Below, piece by piece: positions 1 through 7,582 of a stretch of DNA of 64,000 nt (position 1 is the first letter of the stretch; every line of letters begins with the position of its first letter). The stretch comes from JBIKWM01 sp044356305 (GTDB taxonomy: Bacteria; Bacteroidota; Bacteroidia; UBA10329): contig JBIKWM010000009.1 of assembly GCA_044356305.1 (NCBI GenBank), forward strand, positions 34,549 to 98,548, read 5' to 3'. The notes beneath the pieces are model-generated. The model saw only the letters and a program-made list of their open reading frames with translations, made no database searches and was not told the origin of the DNA. The translations under genes and the position numbers were made by a program.

Positions 1-308
1 ATCGTGCCAATTATCTGAAGTATAGCTGTACTGCGCCCACAGCCCAGTTGGCCGTGTTCTCAGAGGTATATTTCGCTAATGGTTGGAATGCCTATGTCGA
101 TGGTACACTGACCCCGCATTTCCGTGCCGACTACCTCTTGCGCAGCATGATAATCCCGGCAGGCGAACACACGGTTGAGTTCAAATTCGAACCTGAAGTG
201 TATCGCACCAGCGAGCAGGCAAGCATGGGCGGTTCAGTGCTCTGGCTTTTGGCCGTAGCGGGAGGGCTGTTCATTGGTGTGAAAAGAGAGAGAAAGGAAG
301 TCTCATAA
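1..308 (+). CDS. C-terminal part of YfhO-like membrane protein (partial)
   Basis: The reading frame is open from the window edge (first full codon at base 3) to the TAA at 306-308, so only about 100 C-terminal residues are visible. The segment reads NYLKYS...LAVFSEVYFANGWNAYVDG, then a short beta-rich stretch, one membrane segment (SVLWLLAVAGGLFIGV) and a basic tail. The phrase 'vfsEvyf..GW.ayvDG' is characteristic of the C-terminal periplasmic part of large YfhO family polytopic proteins, which are thought to act in glycan or lipid-linked sugar transfer. The gene is convergent with the nuclease gene at 328. The internal TTG at 48 is not a start. Family assignment is by recognition of the motif only. 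Confidence 0.7.
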   Translation, partial: RANYLKYSCTAPTAQLAVFSEVYFANGWNAYVDGTLTPHFRADYLLRSMIIPAGEHTVEFKFEPEVYRTSEQASMGGSVLWLLAVAGGLFIGVKRERKEVS

Positions 309-348
309 AAAAACCGCAGGGCAGGCGTCAATTGCCACCCTGCCTGCG
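307..348 (-). terminator. Rho-independent terminator for the etfB-etfA-nuclease genes
   Basis: Read leftward, an imperfect GC-rich stem (CGCAGGCAGGG pairing with CGCCTGCCCTGCG with a bulge) is followed by seven T residues (A7 at 307-313 on the plus strand). The stem contains the last codons and stop of the nuclease gene at 328. It may also end the convergent YfhO-like transcript, although no T-run follows on that side. Confidence 0.75.
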
Positions 349-915
349 CTTCATCTCATCGCGGATGTGCGTTGCGGTCTCATAGTCCTCATTCTCAATG
401 GCTTCGCTCAGCATCTGATTAAGCTCTTCCTGATTCTTTGCATAAAGCGCCCCATTTCCGCTCTGATCCTCCTCTTGCTCTACAATGGTGTTCATCTCTG
501 AGTCCGGATCGCGCACAAAGCCAGCCTGATTCAGAATGAACTCAAACGTGTAAATCGGGCACTGAAACCGCACTGCAAGGGCAATGGCATCGCTGGGGCG
601 GCAGTCTATCTCGCTGTGGCGGGCACCATCGGTACAGACAATCTTGCCATAGAACACCCCATCTACAAAATTGTATACCACGGCCTCCTCCATCTCAATG
701 GCGAATTCGCTGGCAAAGGTCCTGAACAGGTCGTGCGTCAGCGGACGTGTGGTCTTCATATTCTCAAGCTCGATGGCAATTGCCTGAGCCTCATTGCCAC
801 CTATGATGATAGGCAGCCGTCTGTTACCGTTCTCTTCCTCCAGTATGAGCGCATACGCGCCAGTCTGTGTCTGGCTGTACTGAAGGCCTGCAATCAGCAG
901 TTTGATCTTGTCCAT
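328..915 (-). CDS. Bifunctional nuclease family protein (BFN/DUF151) with UvrB/UvrC motif
   Basis: A 195-aa protein. Residues about 1-135 match the bifunctional nuclease (DUF151) fold, seen in TGAYALILEE, LPIIIGG.EAQAIAIEL and the IDCRPSDAIALAVR segment. Residues about 155-190 form a small UVR-type helical hairpin (LNQMLSEAIENEDYETATHIRDEMKRR). The family has reported DNase/RNase activity in plants; its role in Bacteroidota is unknown. I chose the ATG at 915 (MDKIKLLIAGLQ) because the 14 residues upstream look non-homologous. It lies 64 bp downstream of etfA in the same direction and probably shares its transcript. Confidence 0.88.
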   Translation of the reverse strand: MDKIKLLIAGLQYSQTQTGAYALILEEENGNRRLPIIIGGNEAQAIAIELENMKTTRPLTHDLFRTFASEFAIEMEEAVVYNFVDGVFYGKIVCTDGARHSEIDCRPSDAIALAVRFQCPIYTFEFILNQAGFVRDPDSEMNTIVEQEEDQSGNGALYAKNQEELNQMLSEAIENEDYETATHIRDEMKRRQGGN

Positions 916-979
916 CCGCAGTCTGTCCGCAGGTTCATTGTCCCGATTTGGGGCCAACGAAAATAAGGCACAGGGCCGA

Positions 980-1954
980 TCAGCCGTTGGCCTGCTTGAA
1001 CTTGCGGAAAGCCTCGTTCAGTCGGGGTACTACCTCAAATGCATCGCCCACCACACCATAATCTGCAGCCTTGAAGAACGGTGCCTCCGGATCTTTGTTG
1101 ATCACCACGATCACCTTGCTCTGGTTCACACCGGCCAAATGCTGAATGGCACCCGATATACCTATAGCTATGTACAGATTGGGGCGGATTGCGATACCGG
1201 TCTGCCCAACGTGCTCGTGGTGCGGGCGCCAACCAATATCGGCCACAGGTCGCGAACAGGCCGTGGTGGCACCCAAAATGTTGGCCATCTCCTCCACCAT
1301 GCCCCAGTTTTCGGGGCCTTTCAATCCACGTCCCGCTGATACGACCAGCTCGGCCTCGGGCAAAGGAACATGACCATTGCTGCTGCCTCCGCGTACCTCT
1401 TTCACTTTGATGCGGCCAGCAACCGCAGCCACGTCCACACTCAAGTTCTCAATCGGGGCACTGCCGCCACTCTTTTCAATCTGAAAGGAATTCGGCATCA
1501 GGCTAACAACCTTTTTCTCTGAAAGGATGTTGATGCGCGCATTTGCCTTGCCCGAGAACACCGTCTTGCCCAACACGAAACCGTTGGAGGTATCTGGCTC
1601 GGTGGTCACACCGGTGGCGAGGCCTGCTTTGAGCCGAACAGCCACCCGTGGTGCAATGCTCTTGCCTGTGCTATCATGGGCAAACACTACCACGGTGGCT
1701 CCCGTTGCACTGACTGCATGGGTAACTGCAGCGGCCAAGGCAGCTGGGTCGAACTGGCGCAATGCCTCATTCTGGATGTTCAACACTTTGTCGGCACCGT
1801 AGTTGCCAAGGCCCGATGGGTCGTTGGCATTTATAGTGAGGGCAATGGCCTGAGTGCCCAGTTTCTTGGCGACCAGTTTGCCGTAATGCACCGCTTCGAG
1901 CGATGATTTCTTAATTTCCCCGTTCTTGCTATCTGTATAGATAAGTACTGACAT
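980..1954 (-). CDS. etfA: Electron transfer flavoprotein subunit alpha
   Basis: The 324-aa length is normal for the family. The N-terminal half is the ETF alpha/beta domain. The C-terminal FAD-binding domain is very well conserved: GRGLKGPENWGMVEEMA, SRPVADIGW, HVGQTGIAIRPNLYIAIGISGAIQHLAG and KVIVVINKDPEAPFFKAADYGVVGD. With EtfB it forms the soluble heterodimer that carries electrons from acyl-CoA dehydrogenases towards ETF:quinone oxidoreductase. It follows etfB by 47 bp, the expected gene order. Confidence 0.97.
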   Translation of the reverse strand: MSVLIYTDSKNGEIKKSSLEAVHYGKLVAKKLGTQAIALTINANDPSGLGNYGADKVLNIQNEALRQFDPAALAAAVTHAVSATGATVVVFAHDSTGKSIAPRVAVRLKAGLATGVTTEPDTSNGFVLGKTVFSGKANARINILSEKKVVSLMPNSFQIEKSGGSAPIENLSVDVAAVAGRIKVKEVRGGSSNGHVPLPEAELVVSAGRGLKGPENWGMVEEMANILGATTACSRPVADIGWRPHHEHVGQTGIAIRPNLYIAIGISGAIQHLAGVNQSKVIVVINKDPEAPFFKAADYGVVGDAFEVVPRLNEAFRKFKQANG

Positions 1955-2001
1955 GGTCAGGTGTGTTCTAGGTTGATGTTGTTTGGAATAGGAGGGAAGG
2001 G

Positions 2002-2742
2002 TCAGATGATCTTGGCCTCGGTATGAAGCAGGTTCACGAGTTCATCCATCTTCTCAGGATCTACCATTCGGCATGATGCCTTTGGTGCCGGAAGGCTGAA
2101 TTTCTCGAATGAAACCAGTCGGTCGCAGGCCACGGCTGCTATCACGGACAGCGGCTTGGTGCGCGCTGCCATGATGCCACGCATGTTCGGGATACGGGCC
2201 TCTGCCATTCCTTTAGAACAACTCGCGGCCAGCGGCAGTGCCACTTCCACCACTTCCACACCACCTTCAATACTTCTTTCGAGGGTCGCGGTAGTACCGT
2301 TCACATCAAGTTTTGAGGCCAGGCTGATGTATGGCAGATCGAGCAGTTCAGCCACCATGCCGCCTACTTCAGACCCGTTGAAATTGATTGTCTCTTTGCC
2401 AAGCAGTACCATGTCATAACCTTTTCCTTTGGCAAATTCGGCTATCTGTTGGGCCGTGAAGTAAGAGTCTGACGCCTCAGCATCAACCCGCACCGCATCG
2501 TTTGCGCCAAGGGCCAGCGCCTTACGAATCACCTGCTCTGTGTCTGCTTTGCCTACACAGATAACGGTCACATGTCCGCCACTGTTCTCAGTGAGCTCGA
2601 GGGCGCGCACCAAAGCATACCACTCGTCATATGGGTTCACGATCCATTGCACCCCGGCCTCATTGAATCGGGTGTCGTTATCAACAAAACCCACCTTTGT
2701 GGTAGTGTCAGGCACACTGCTTATCGGCACAAGTATCTTCAT
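2002..2742 (-). CDS. etfB: Electron transfer flavoprotein subunit beta
   Basis: A 246-aa protein starting at the ATG at 2742 (MKILVPISSVPDTTTKVGF). An upstream in-frame extension exists, but it lacks family similarity and overlaps the promoter-like box. Conserved family features are the NPYDEWYALVRALEL segment, the VICVGKADTEQVIRKALALGANDAVRV AMP-binding region and GGMVAELLDLPYISLASKLD. EtfB partners EtfA in flavin-based electron transfer from beta-oxidation and related dehydrogenases. A TAnnTTTG box (TATCTTTG) lies 38 bp upstream of the start. Confidence 0.97.
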   Translation of the reverse strand: MKILVPISSVPDTTTKVGFVDNDTRFNEAGVQWIVNPYDEWYALVRALELTENSGGHVTVICVGKADTEQVIRKALALGANDAVRVDAEASDSYFTAQQIAEFAKGKGYDMVLLGKETINFNGSEVGGMVAELLDLPYISLASKLDVNGTTATLERSIEGGVEVVEVALPLAASCSKGMAEARIPNMRGIMAARTKPLSVIAAVACDRLVSFEKFSLPAPKASCRMVDPEKMDELVNLLHTEAKII

Positions 2743-2779
2743 CGGTCTGGTATTCGGAGTAGGTGCTTTTTTCGGGCCG

Positions 2780-2787
2780 CAAAGATA
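2780..2787 (-). promoter_or_regulatory. Bacteroidota-type -7 box upstream of etfB
   Basis: The minus strand reads TATCTTTG, an exact TAnnTTTG match, 38 bp upstream of the etfB ATG. No clear TTG is visible at the -33 position, so this is a half-supported promoter. It would drive the etfB-etfA-nuclease group. Confidence 0.5.
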
Positions 2788-2889
2788 GTCCCGCAGCAGG
2801 TGGCTATCATTTGGAGTGCCGATGAAATTGTGGACTTGCTCAACATTTGTTGCACCCTTCAGAGCAGTCACATTCAGTCTTTATAAGAT

Positions 2890-2897
2890 TAGATTTG
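2890..2897 (+). promoter_or_regulatory. Bacteroidota-type -7 box upstream of the SprB-repeat protein
   Basis: TAGATTTG matches TAnnTTTG exactly and lies 46 bp upstream of the ATG at 2944. No TTG is seen 17-20 bp further upstream. Position and sequence fit a promoter for the gene at 2944. Confidence 0.5.
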
Positions 2898-2943
2898 CCG
2901 CTTGCATGGGCATCCTGTAGCATCTGTTCCCGTTACATTCCAC

Positions 2944-5900
2944 ATGAAGTGTAGACTCGTACTCACCATCAGTGCCATACTGAGCATAATGGCCTTTGCC
3001 GATAGGGCCTCTGCCCAGTGTGGCACCACACCCATAGTTGGCGACCTCATCATCAGCTCTGACCAACAGTTGTCAGGCACGTTCAACATCTCAGGCCTTT
3101 TTCAGGTCGATGCTGGTGTCACTGTCACCGTCACTCCATACAGTTCAAATGGGTGTGGTGAGCTTGTGATCAATGCAGGTTCGGTCAATGTGGTAGGCGA
3201 TATTAATGCAGATGGGGCGGGATTCCCAGGTGGGGTCGGTGGTTCGGGTTCTACCTCCGGTAATAACATAGCGGCCATAACAGGATGTATCGATAAGGAC
3301 AATTGCCTTTTAATTGATGTTAACGGTGGAGCCCCCGGAGCCGCGGGCAGCGGAACTGGTGGCGGTGCCGCAGGCCTTGCGGGGACTATCGGTCAGGGAC
3401 CAAAGCAGGTCTGCCAGAATATCGGTGACGAGTATGGTTTCCTTCCTGGTTCTGGAGGAGGCGGATCGGGTGCTGGCGGGGCTTATGGAGGGGCATCAGG
3501 TTCAGGGGGCCTCGGAGGCAATGGTGCTGCCTATAGTTCAGGCAATTTCTCGGGGATGGATATAGCTGGATGTGCCGCTACAATTACCGGCATAGGCGGC
3601 ACAGGCGGTTCGGCCGCTGCCTTGTACGGTACCTCAGCAGGTGCAGACATCGACCTTGGTTCAGGTGGGGCTGGTGGAGCCGGAGGCGGCAAGAGCGCTA
3701 CAGATGGAACCAATGGTCAGGCCGGTGGAGTGGGGGGGGGCAAAGTCGTGCTCAATTCACTTACCACACTCAATGTGCTCGGTACAGTTTCAGCAAATGG
3801 GACGCTCGGTGGCAATGGTGGTGCGGGTGGCAATGGTGGAACAACCACAGACTGCTGTTCTGATGCTTGCAACGACTGCGCTGAGCGCACCTTCTCTTCC
3901 GGTGCCGGTGGCGGTGGTGGTGCCGGTGGTGGTTCGGGCGGTGGTATCTACATCTACGCTCCTGGTCTCGCCACAGTCACAGGTACTCTAAGGGTATCTG
4001 GTGGGGATGGCGGTGCTGGGGGCTATGGTGGTGCCGGACATTCCGGCTGCACCTATTCGAGCTTTCTGTGTGCCTGCGGTTGCAACAGCGGCAATAGTAA
4101 TGCAGGCACTGTCGGCAATCAGGGTGGTGGCGGCTCAGGCGGCCGTATCAAAATCTTCAAGAATCCTTGCTTGGCTAACGTGATCAGCTCATCAAACCAG
4201 ATAAATGGGGGCAATGGGAATGCAGGGGCTGCATCAGATGGCACATTCATCGATAACGACATCAATACCATCGTGCCACCTGCTTTGGCAGGTTCAACCA
4301 CGGAAGTCAGCTGTTTCGGGCTGAGCGATGGTACGGCCACAGTGAGCGTCACCGGAGGCACCGGTCCTTTCACGTATACTTGGTCACCTAATGTGAGTTC
4401 CAATACCGATGCGACCAACATCCCAGGCGGGCAATACACTGTCACTGTTACCGATCAGAATGGTTGCGAGGATCAGATCACGCTAATAGTCGATGAACCC
4501 GTGCAACTCACCGCTACTGTTTTCGGCACCATCGATGCCGCTTGCTTCGGTGCTTCAGATGGCGAGGCAACTGCAATGGGCAATGGCGGTGTTGCTCCTT
4601 ACAACTATCAATGGGATGATCCAGGGTTGCAGAACACGGATCTCGCCACCAACCTGCCTGCAGGAACATGGAATGTGACTGTGACAGATGCCAACGGTTG
4701 TTCAGCCACTGGTTCGGTCACAATCGGGCAACCATCACCATTCGATGCATCAGTCACCATAGACCACACGGTATTATGCAACGGCCAGGCAAATGGTCAG
4801 GCCACAGTCTCGGTAGCCAACCCTAGTCCATTGATAACCTATCTATGGTCACCATCAGGTCAGACTACTGCCACCGCAACAGGCCTCAGTGCCGGTAACT
4901 ACACGGTGACTGTGGCTGTCAATGCTACCTGCGACACTACCATTGCTTTAGTGTTGACAGAACCTGGGGTGCTCACACCGCTCGCTGTCCAGAACCAGGC
5001 TGTGAGCTGCAGCGGTGGCAATGATGGCGTGGCACTTGTTTCCCAATTGGGTGGTACCGCGCCATTTACCTTTCTATGGAATGACCCGAATCTCCAGACA
5101 GGAGCTTCGGCCTCGGGACTGGCATCCGGCACTTATCAAGTGGTAGTGACAGATGTAAATGGCTGCACAGCCAGCACAACTGTTCTTATTAGTGAGCCGC
5201 AACCGGTCACGGTTTCAGTGGTTACCAACGCTGCACTGTGCAATGGGGGCGCCTCGGGCAGCGCCACCGCCACTGCTGTAGGAGGCAATGGCAATTTCAC
5301 CTTTCAGTGGAATGACCCGGCCAATCAGACTGGATCAACTGCCAGCAACCTCACCGCAGGGAGTTATAATGTGGTAGCCACCGATGCACTCGGCTGCACT
5401 GGCACGTTTACAGGGGCCATTGTTACCGAGCCCACCCCTGTGCTTGTCGGGGGGGCAATAACGAATGTCACTTGCTTCGGGCAGAATACAGGCATCATAG
5501 CTGCCAATGCGACTGGGGGAACTGCGCCTTATACATTTCTGTGGGATGACCCATCAGCCCAGACCTCGGCCACAGCCACCGGTTTAGCAGCAGGTACTTA
5601 CGTTGTTACCATCACCGATGCCAATGGTTGTGTTTCATTTTCTGCGCCTCTTGTAGTAAACCAGCCTGCTGAGTTACTTATCACCGTGGTGGTGAACAAT
5701 GATGAGACCTGCGAGAACTCTGCAGATGGTTCGGCCACTGCTGTTGTCACCGGAGGGGCCTCGCCTTATTCGTACTCATGGGTGCCGGGCGGGCAGACTG
5801 GGTCTACTGCCACTGGCCTCGCTTCGGGTGCCCAGACCGTTGTGGTGACCGATTCGCAGGGATGCCCGTCTTCATCCGGGTTTAACATTAATCCTCCGGC

Positions 5901-6480
5901 CGCCCCGTTGCAGGCGTCCTTCACTTTCACCCCGGAAGTGGGCGAACAGCCTCTGTACATCACATTGACAAATACCAGTTCTGGCGGAACGGAATTTCAT
6001 TGGTTCTTTGGTGATGGAGTGCAACAGTTCACCTATGACCTCGACACTCTCTCATTCATGTATGCCGATTCAGGTCAGTTCAACATCATGATGGTTGCAT
6101 ATGATGCCACAACCGGCTGTTATGACACGGCCTTTGCCGCCACAGGTGTTCAGGTGATCCCCACATCCACTATGCAGGTGCCCAACGTGTTCACACCAAA
6201 TGGTGATGGCATAAACGACATGTTTCCCATCGATCCGATTGAAAGTGGGTTCTTCCCGTTCCGTATCCGCAACATCAAGGATTTTAATGGCACCATATAT
6301 AATAGGTGGGGCCAGAAGGTGTACGAATGGGCATTGCCTCTTGCAGGGTGGGATGGCCGTAGTCTGAGTGGCAATGAGCTTCCGTCAGGCACCTATTATT
6401 ATGTCATCACAGCAAAGGGAATCGATGGTGATGCCGAGACGGACTACAACATCAATGGTCAGGTCACCGTGGCACGTTGA
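2944..6480 (+). CDS. T9SS cell-surface protein: Gly-rich region, seven SprB-like repeats, PKD, gliding-motility C-terminal domain
   Basis: An 1178-aa protein. The ATG at 2944 is chosen because it gives a clean Sec signal peptide (MKCRLVLTIS...ASAQ). A very glycine-rich region follows (to about residue 440, many GGxGGxG runs). Then come seven SprB-like repeats of about 77 residues, starting near residues 454, 532, 610, 687, 763, 841 and 921; each has a C(F/N)G..DG/NG motif, a PYTYxW-like core and TVTDxNGC. A PKD-like domain (FHWFFGDG) sits near 985-1060. The last ~100 residues (VPNVFTPNGDGINDMF ... NRWGQKVYEW) are the gliding-motility-associated type B T9SS sorting domain. Known relatives are secreted adhesins on the cell surface. 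The exact ligand is unknown. A G8 tract lies within the coding sequence at 3732-3739. Confidence 0.93.
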   Translation: MKCRLVLTISAILSIMAFADRASAQCGTTPIVGDLIISSDQQLSGTFNISGLFQVDAGVTVTVTPYSSNGCGELVINAGSVNVVGDINADGAGFPGGVGGSGSTSGNNIAAITGCIDKDNCLLIDVNGGAPGAAGSGTGGGAAGLAGTIGQGPKQVCQNIGDEYGFLPGSGGGGSGAGGAYGGASGSGGLGGNGAAYSSGNFSGMDIAGCAATITGIGGTGGSAAALYGTSAGADIDLGSGGAGGAGGGKSATDGTNGQAGGVGGGKVVLNSLTTLNVLGTVSANGTLGGNGGAGGNGGTTTDCCSDACNDCAERTFSSGAGGGGGAGGGSGGGIYIYAPGLATVTGTLRVSGGDGGAGGYGGAGHSGCTYSSFLCACGCNSGNSNAGTVGNQGGGGSGGRIKIFKNPCLANVISSSNQINGGNGNAGAASDGTFIDNDINTIVPPALAGSTTEVSCFGLSDGTATVSVTGGTGPFTYTWSPNVSSNTDATNIPGGQYTVTVTDQNGCEDQITLIVDEPVQLTATVFGTIDAACFGASDGEATAMGNGGVAPYNYQWDDPGLQNTDLATNLPAGTWNVTVTDANGCSATGSVTIGQPSPFDASVTIDHTVLCNGQANGQATVSVANPSPLITYLWSPSGQTTATATGLSAGNYTVTVAVNATCDTTIALVLTEPGVLTPLAVQNQAVSCSGGNDGVALVSQLGGTAPFTFLWNDPNLQTGASASGLASGTYQVVVTDVNGCTASTTVLISEPQPVTVSVVTNAALCNGGASGSATATAVGGNGNFTFQWNDPANQTGSTASNLTAGSYNVVATDALGCTGTFTGAIVTEPTPVLVGGAITNVTCFGQNTGIIAANATGGTAPYTFLWDDPSAQTSATATGLAAGTYVVTITDANGCVSFSAPLVVNQPAELLITVVVNNDETCENSADGSATAVVTGGASPYSYSWVPGGQTGSTATGLASGAQTVVVTDSQGCPSSSGFNINPPAAPLQASFTFTPEVGEQPLYITLTNTSSGGTEFHWFFGDGVQQFTYDLDTLSFMYADSGQFNIMMVAYDATTGCYDTAFAATGVQVIPTSTMQVPNVFTPNGDGINDMFPIDPIESGFFPFRIRNIKDFNGTIYNRWGQKVYEWALPLAGWDGRSLSGNELPSGTYYYVITAKGIDGDAETDYNINGQVTVAR

Positions 6481-6502
6481 ACTGAGTATTCACCTTTTTA
6501 AC

Positions 6503-6536
6503 AAGGGCCGTCCCAGCAGGGCGGCCTTTGTGTTTT
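6503..6536 (+). terminator. Probable Rho-independent terminator after the SprB-repeat gene
   Basis: GGCCGTCCC and GGGCGGCC form a stem with one bulged T, flanked by AAG/CTTT and followed by a T-rich stretch (TTTGTGTTTT). It lies 23 bp after the stop at 6480 and just before the rpsL promoter, so it would insulate the ribosomal cluster. Confidence 0.7.
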
Positions 6537-6579
6537 ACGTTCAGCGATCAATTATCAGAAAAAAGAAATATCAGCATGT

Positions 6580-6608
6580 TTGATATGAGCATTAAGTTCT
6601 TAGCTTTG
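6580..6608 (+). promoter_or_regulatory. Promoter of the ribosomal supercluster
   Basis: TTG at 6580-6582 and TAGCTTTG at 6601-6608 are separated by 18 bp. This is a full match to the Bacteroidota primary sigma consensus (TTG, 17-23 bp, TAnnTTTG). Transcription would start near 6613-6616, giving a leader of about 45 nt before rpsL. Confidence 0.8.
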
Positions 6609-6660
6609 CCGTCCCTTAAAAAGAAGGGGTATTACGTGAAACATCAATCAAAGCCTTGAG

Positions 6661-7071
6661 ATGCCTACGATACAGCAGCTTGTAAGGAAAGGAAGGCAGG
6701 CCATGAAGTATAAGAGCAAGTCGCCTGCTCTGACTGATTGTCCTCAGCGCAGAGGTGTATGCACCCGCGTTTATACGACCACGCCCAAGAAACCCAACTC
6801 AGCCATGCGCAAGGTTGCGAGGGTCAGGCTGACCAATGGCATCGAGGTAACGGCTTACATCGGTGGCGAGGGCCACAACCTACAGGAACACAGCATTGTT
6901 CTGGTGCGTGGCGGTAGGGTGAAGGACCTTCCGGGTGTACGCTACCACATCGTTCGCGGAGCACTTGACACCTCGGGTGTCGAAGGGCGTAAGCAGAGTC
7001 GTTCAAAGTATGGTGCCAAGCGTCCGAAGGCGGGCAAAGCGGCACCTGCCACCACCAAGAAAAAGAAGTAA
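6661..7071 (+). CDS. rpsL: 30S ribosomal protein S12
   Basis: S12 belongs to the decoding centre of the small subunit. The 136-aa protein has MPTIQQLVRKGR at the start, the near-invariant TTPKKPNSAMRKVARV loop and VKDLPGVRYHIVRG. The lysines whose mutation gives streptomycin resistance (PKKPNS and RVKDLPG) are wild type. It has a lysine-rich C-terminal tail. First gene of the cluster, 45 nt or so behind the promoter and 19 bp before rpsG. Confidence 0.99.
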   Translation: MPTIQQLVRKGRQAMKYKSKSPALTDCPQRRGVCTRVYTTTPKKPNSAMRKVARVRLTNGIEVTAYIGGEGHNLQEHSIVLVRGGRVKDLPGVRYHIVRGALDTSGVEGRKQSRSKYGAKRPKAGKAAPATTKKKK

Positions 7072-7090
7072 GCCTTAGCAGCTAACAGCA

Positions 7091-7558
7091 ATGAGAAAGA
7101 CTGCAGCCAAGAAGAAGCCTATCAAGGCCGACCCGAAATATCACGACACACTCGTGACAAGATTCGTCAACAGCCTGATGTATGATGGCAAGAAGAGTAC
7201 CGCCTTCACGGTTTTCTATGATGCTATAGATCTGGTTAGCCAACGCACTCAGGAGGACGGTATCGGTGTATGGAAAAGGGCTCTTACCAATGTGATGCCA
7301 TCTGTTGAGGTGAAGAGCCGCAGGGTAGGTGGTGCCACGTTCCAGATTCCTACCGAGATACGGCCTGCCCGGAGGGTGGCTGTTGGCATCCAATGGCTCA
7401 TCATGTATTCACGCAAGCGGAACGAGAAGAGCATGGCTCAGAAACTTGCAGGTGAGATTGTTGCCGCAAGCAAGGAAGAAGGCGCAGCTTTCAAGAAGAA
7501 GGAAGATACTCACCGCATGGCCGAGGCCAATAAGGCGTTCTCGCATTTCAGGTTCTGA
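7091..7558 (+). CDS. rpsG: 30S ribosomal protein S7
   Basis: S7 nucleates assembly of the 30S head and contacts E-site tRNA. The protein is 155 aa, the usual length. It has the KYHDTLVTRFVNSLMYDGKKSTA segment, VKSRRVGGATFQIPTEIRP.RR and the AxKxEDTHRMAEANKAFSHFRF C-terminus. The order rpsL-rpsG-fusA is the classic str operon. Confidence 0.99.
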   Translation: MRKTAAKKKPIKADPKYHDTLVTRFVNSLMYDGKKSTAFTVFYDAIDLVSQRTQEDGIGVWKRALTNVMPSVEVKSRRVGGATFQIPTEIRPARRVAVGIQWLIMYSRKRNEKSMAQKLAGEIVAASKEEGAAFKKKEDTHRMAEANKAFSHFRF

Positions 7559-7582
7559 TAAGGCGGAGGAGCAACAAGAACA

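Noticed and set aside
2902..2943. Upstream ATG (2902) as start of the SprB-repeat protein
   Set aside because: The 14 extra residues would precede a normal signal peptide, and the start would lie too close to the -7 box at 2890-2897.
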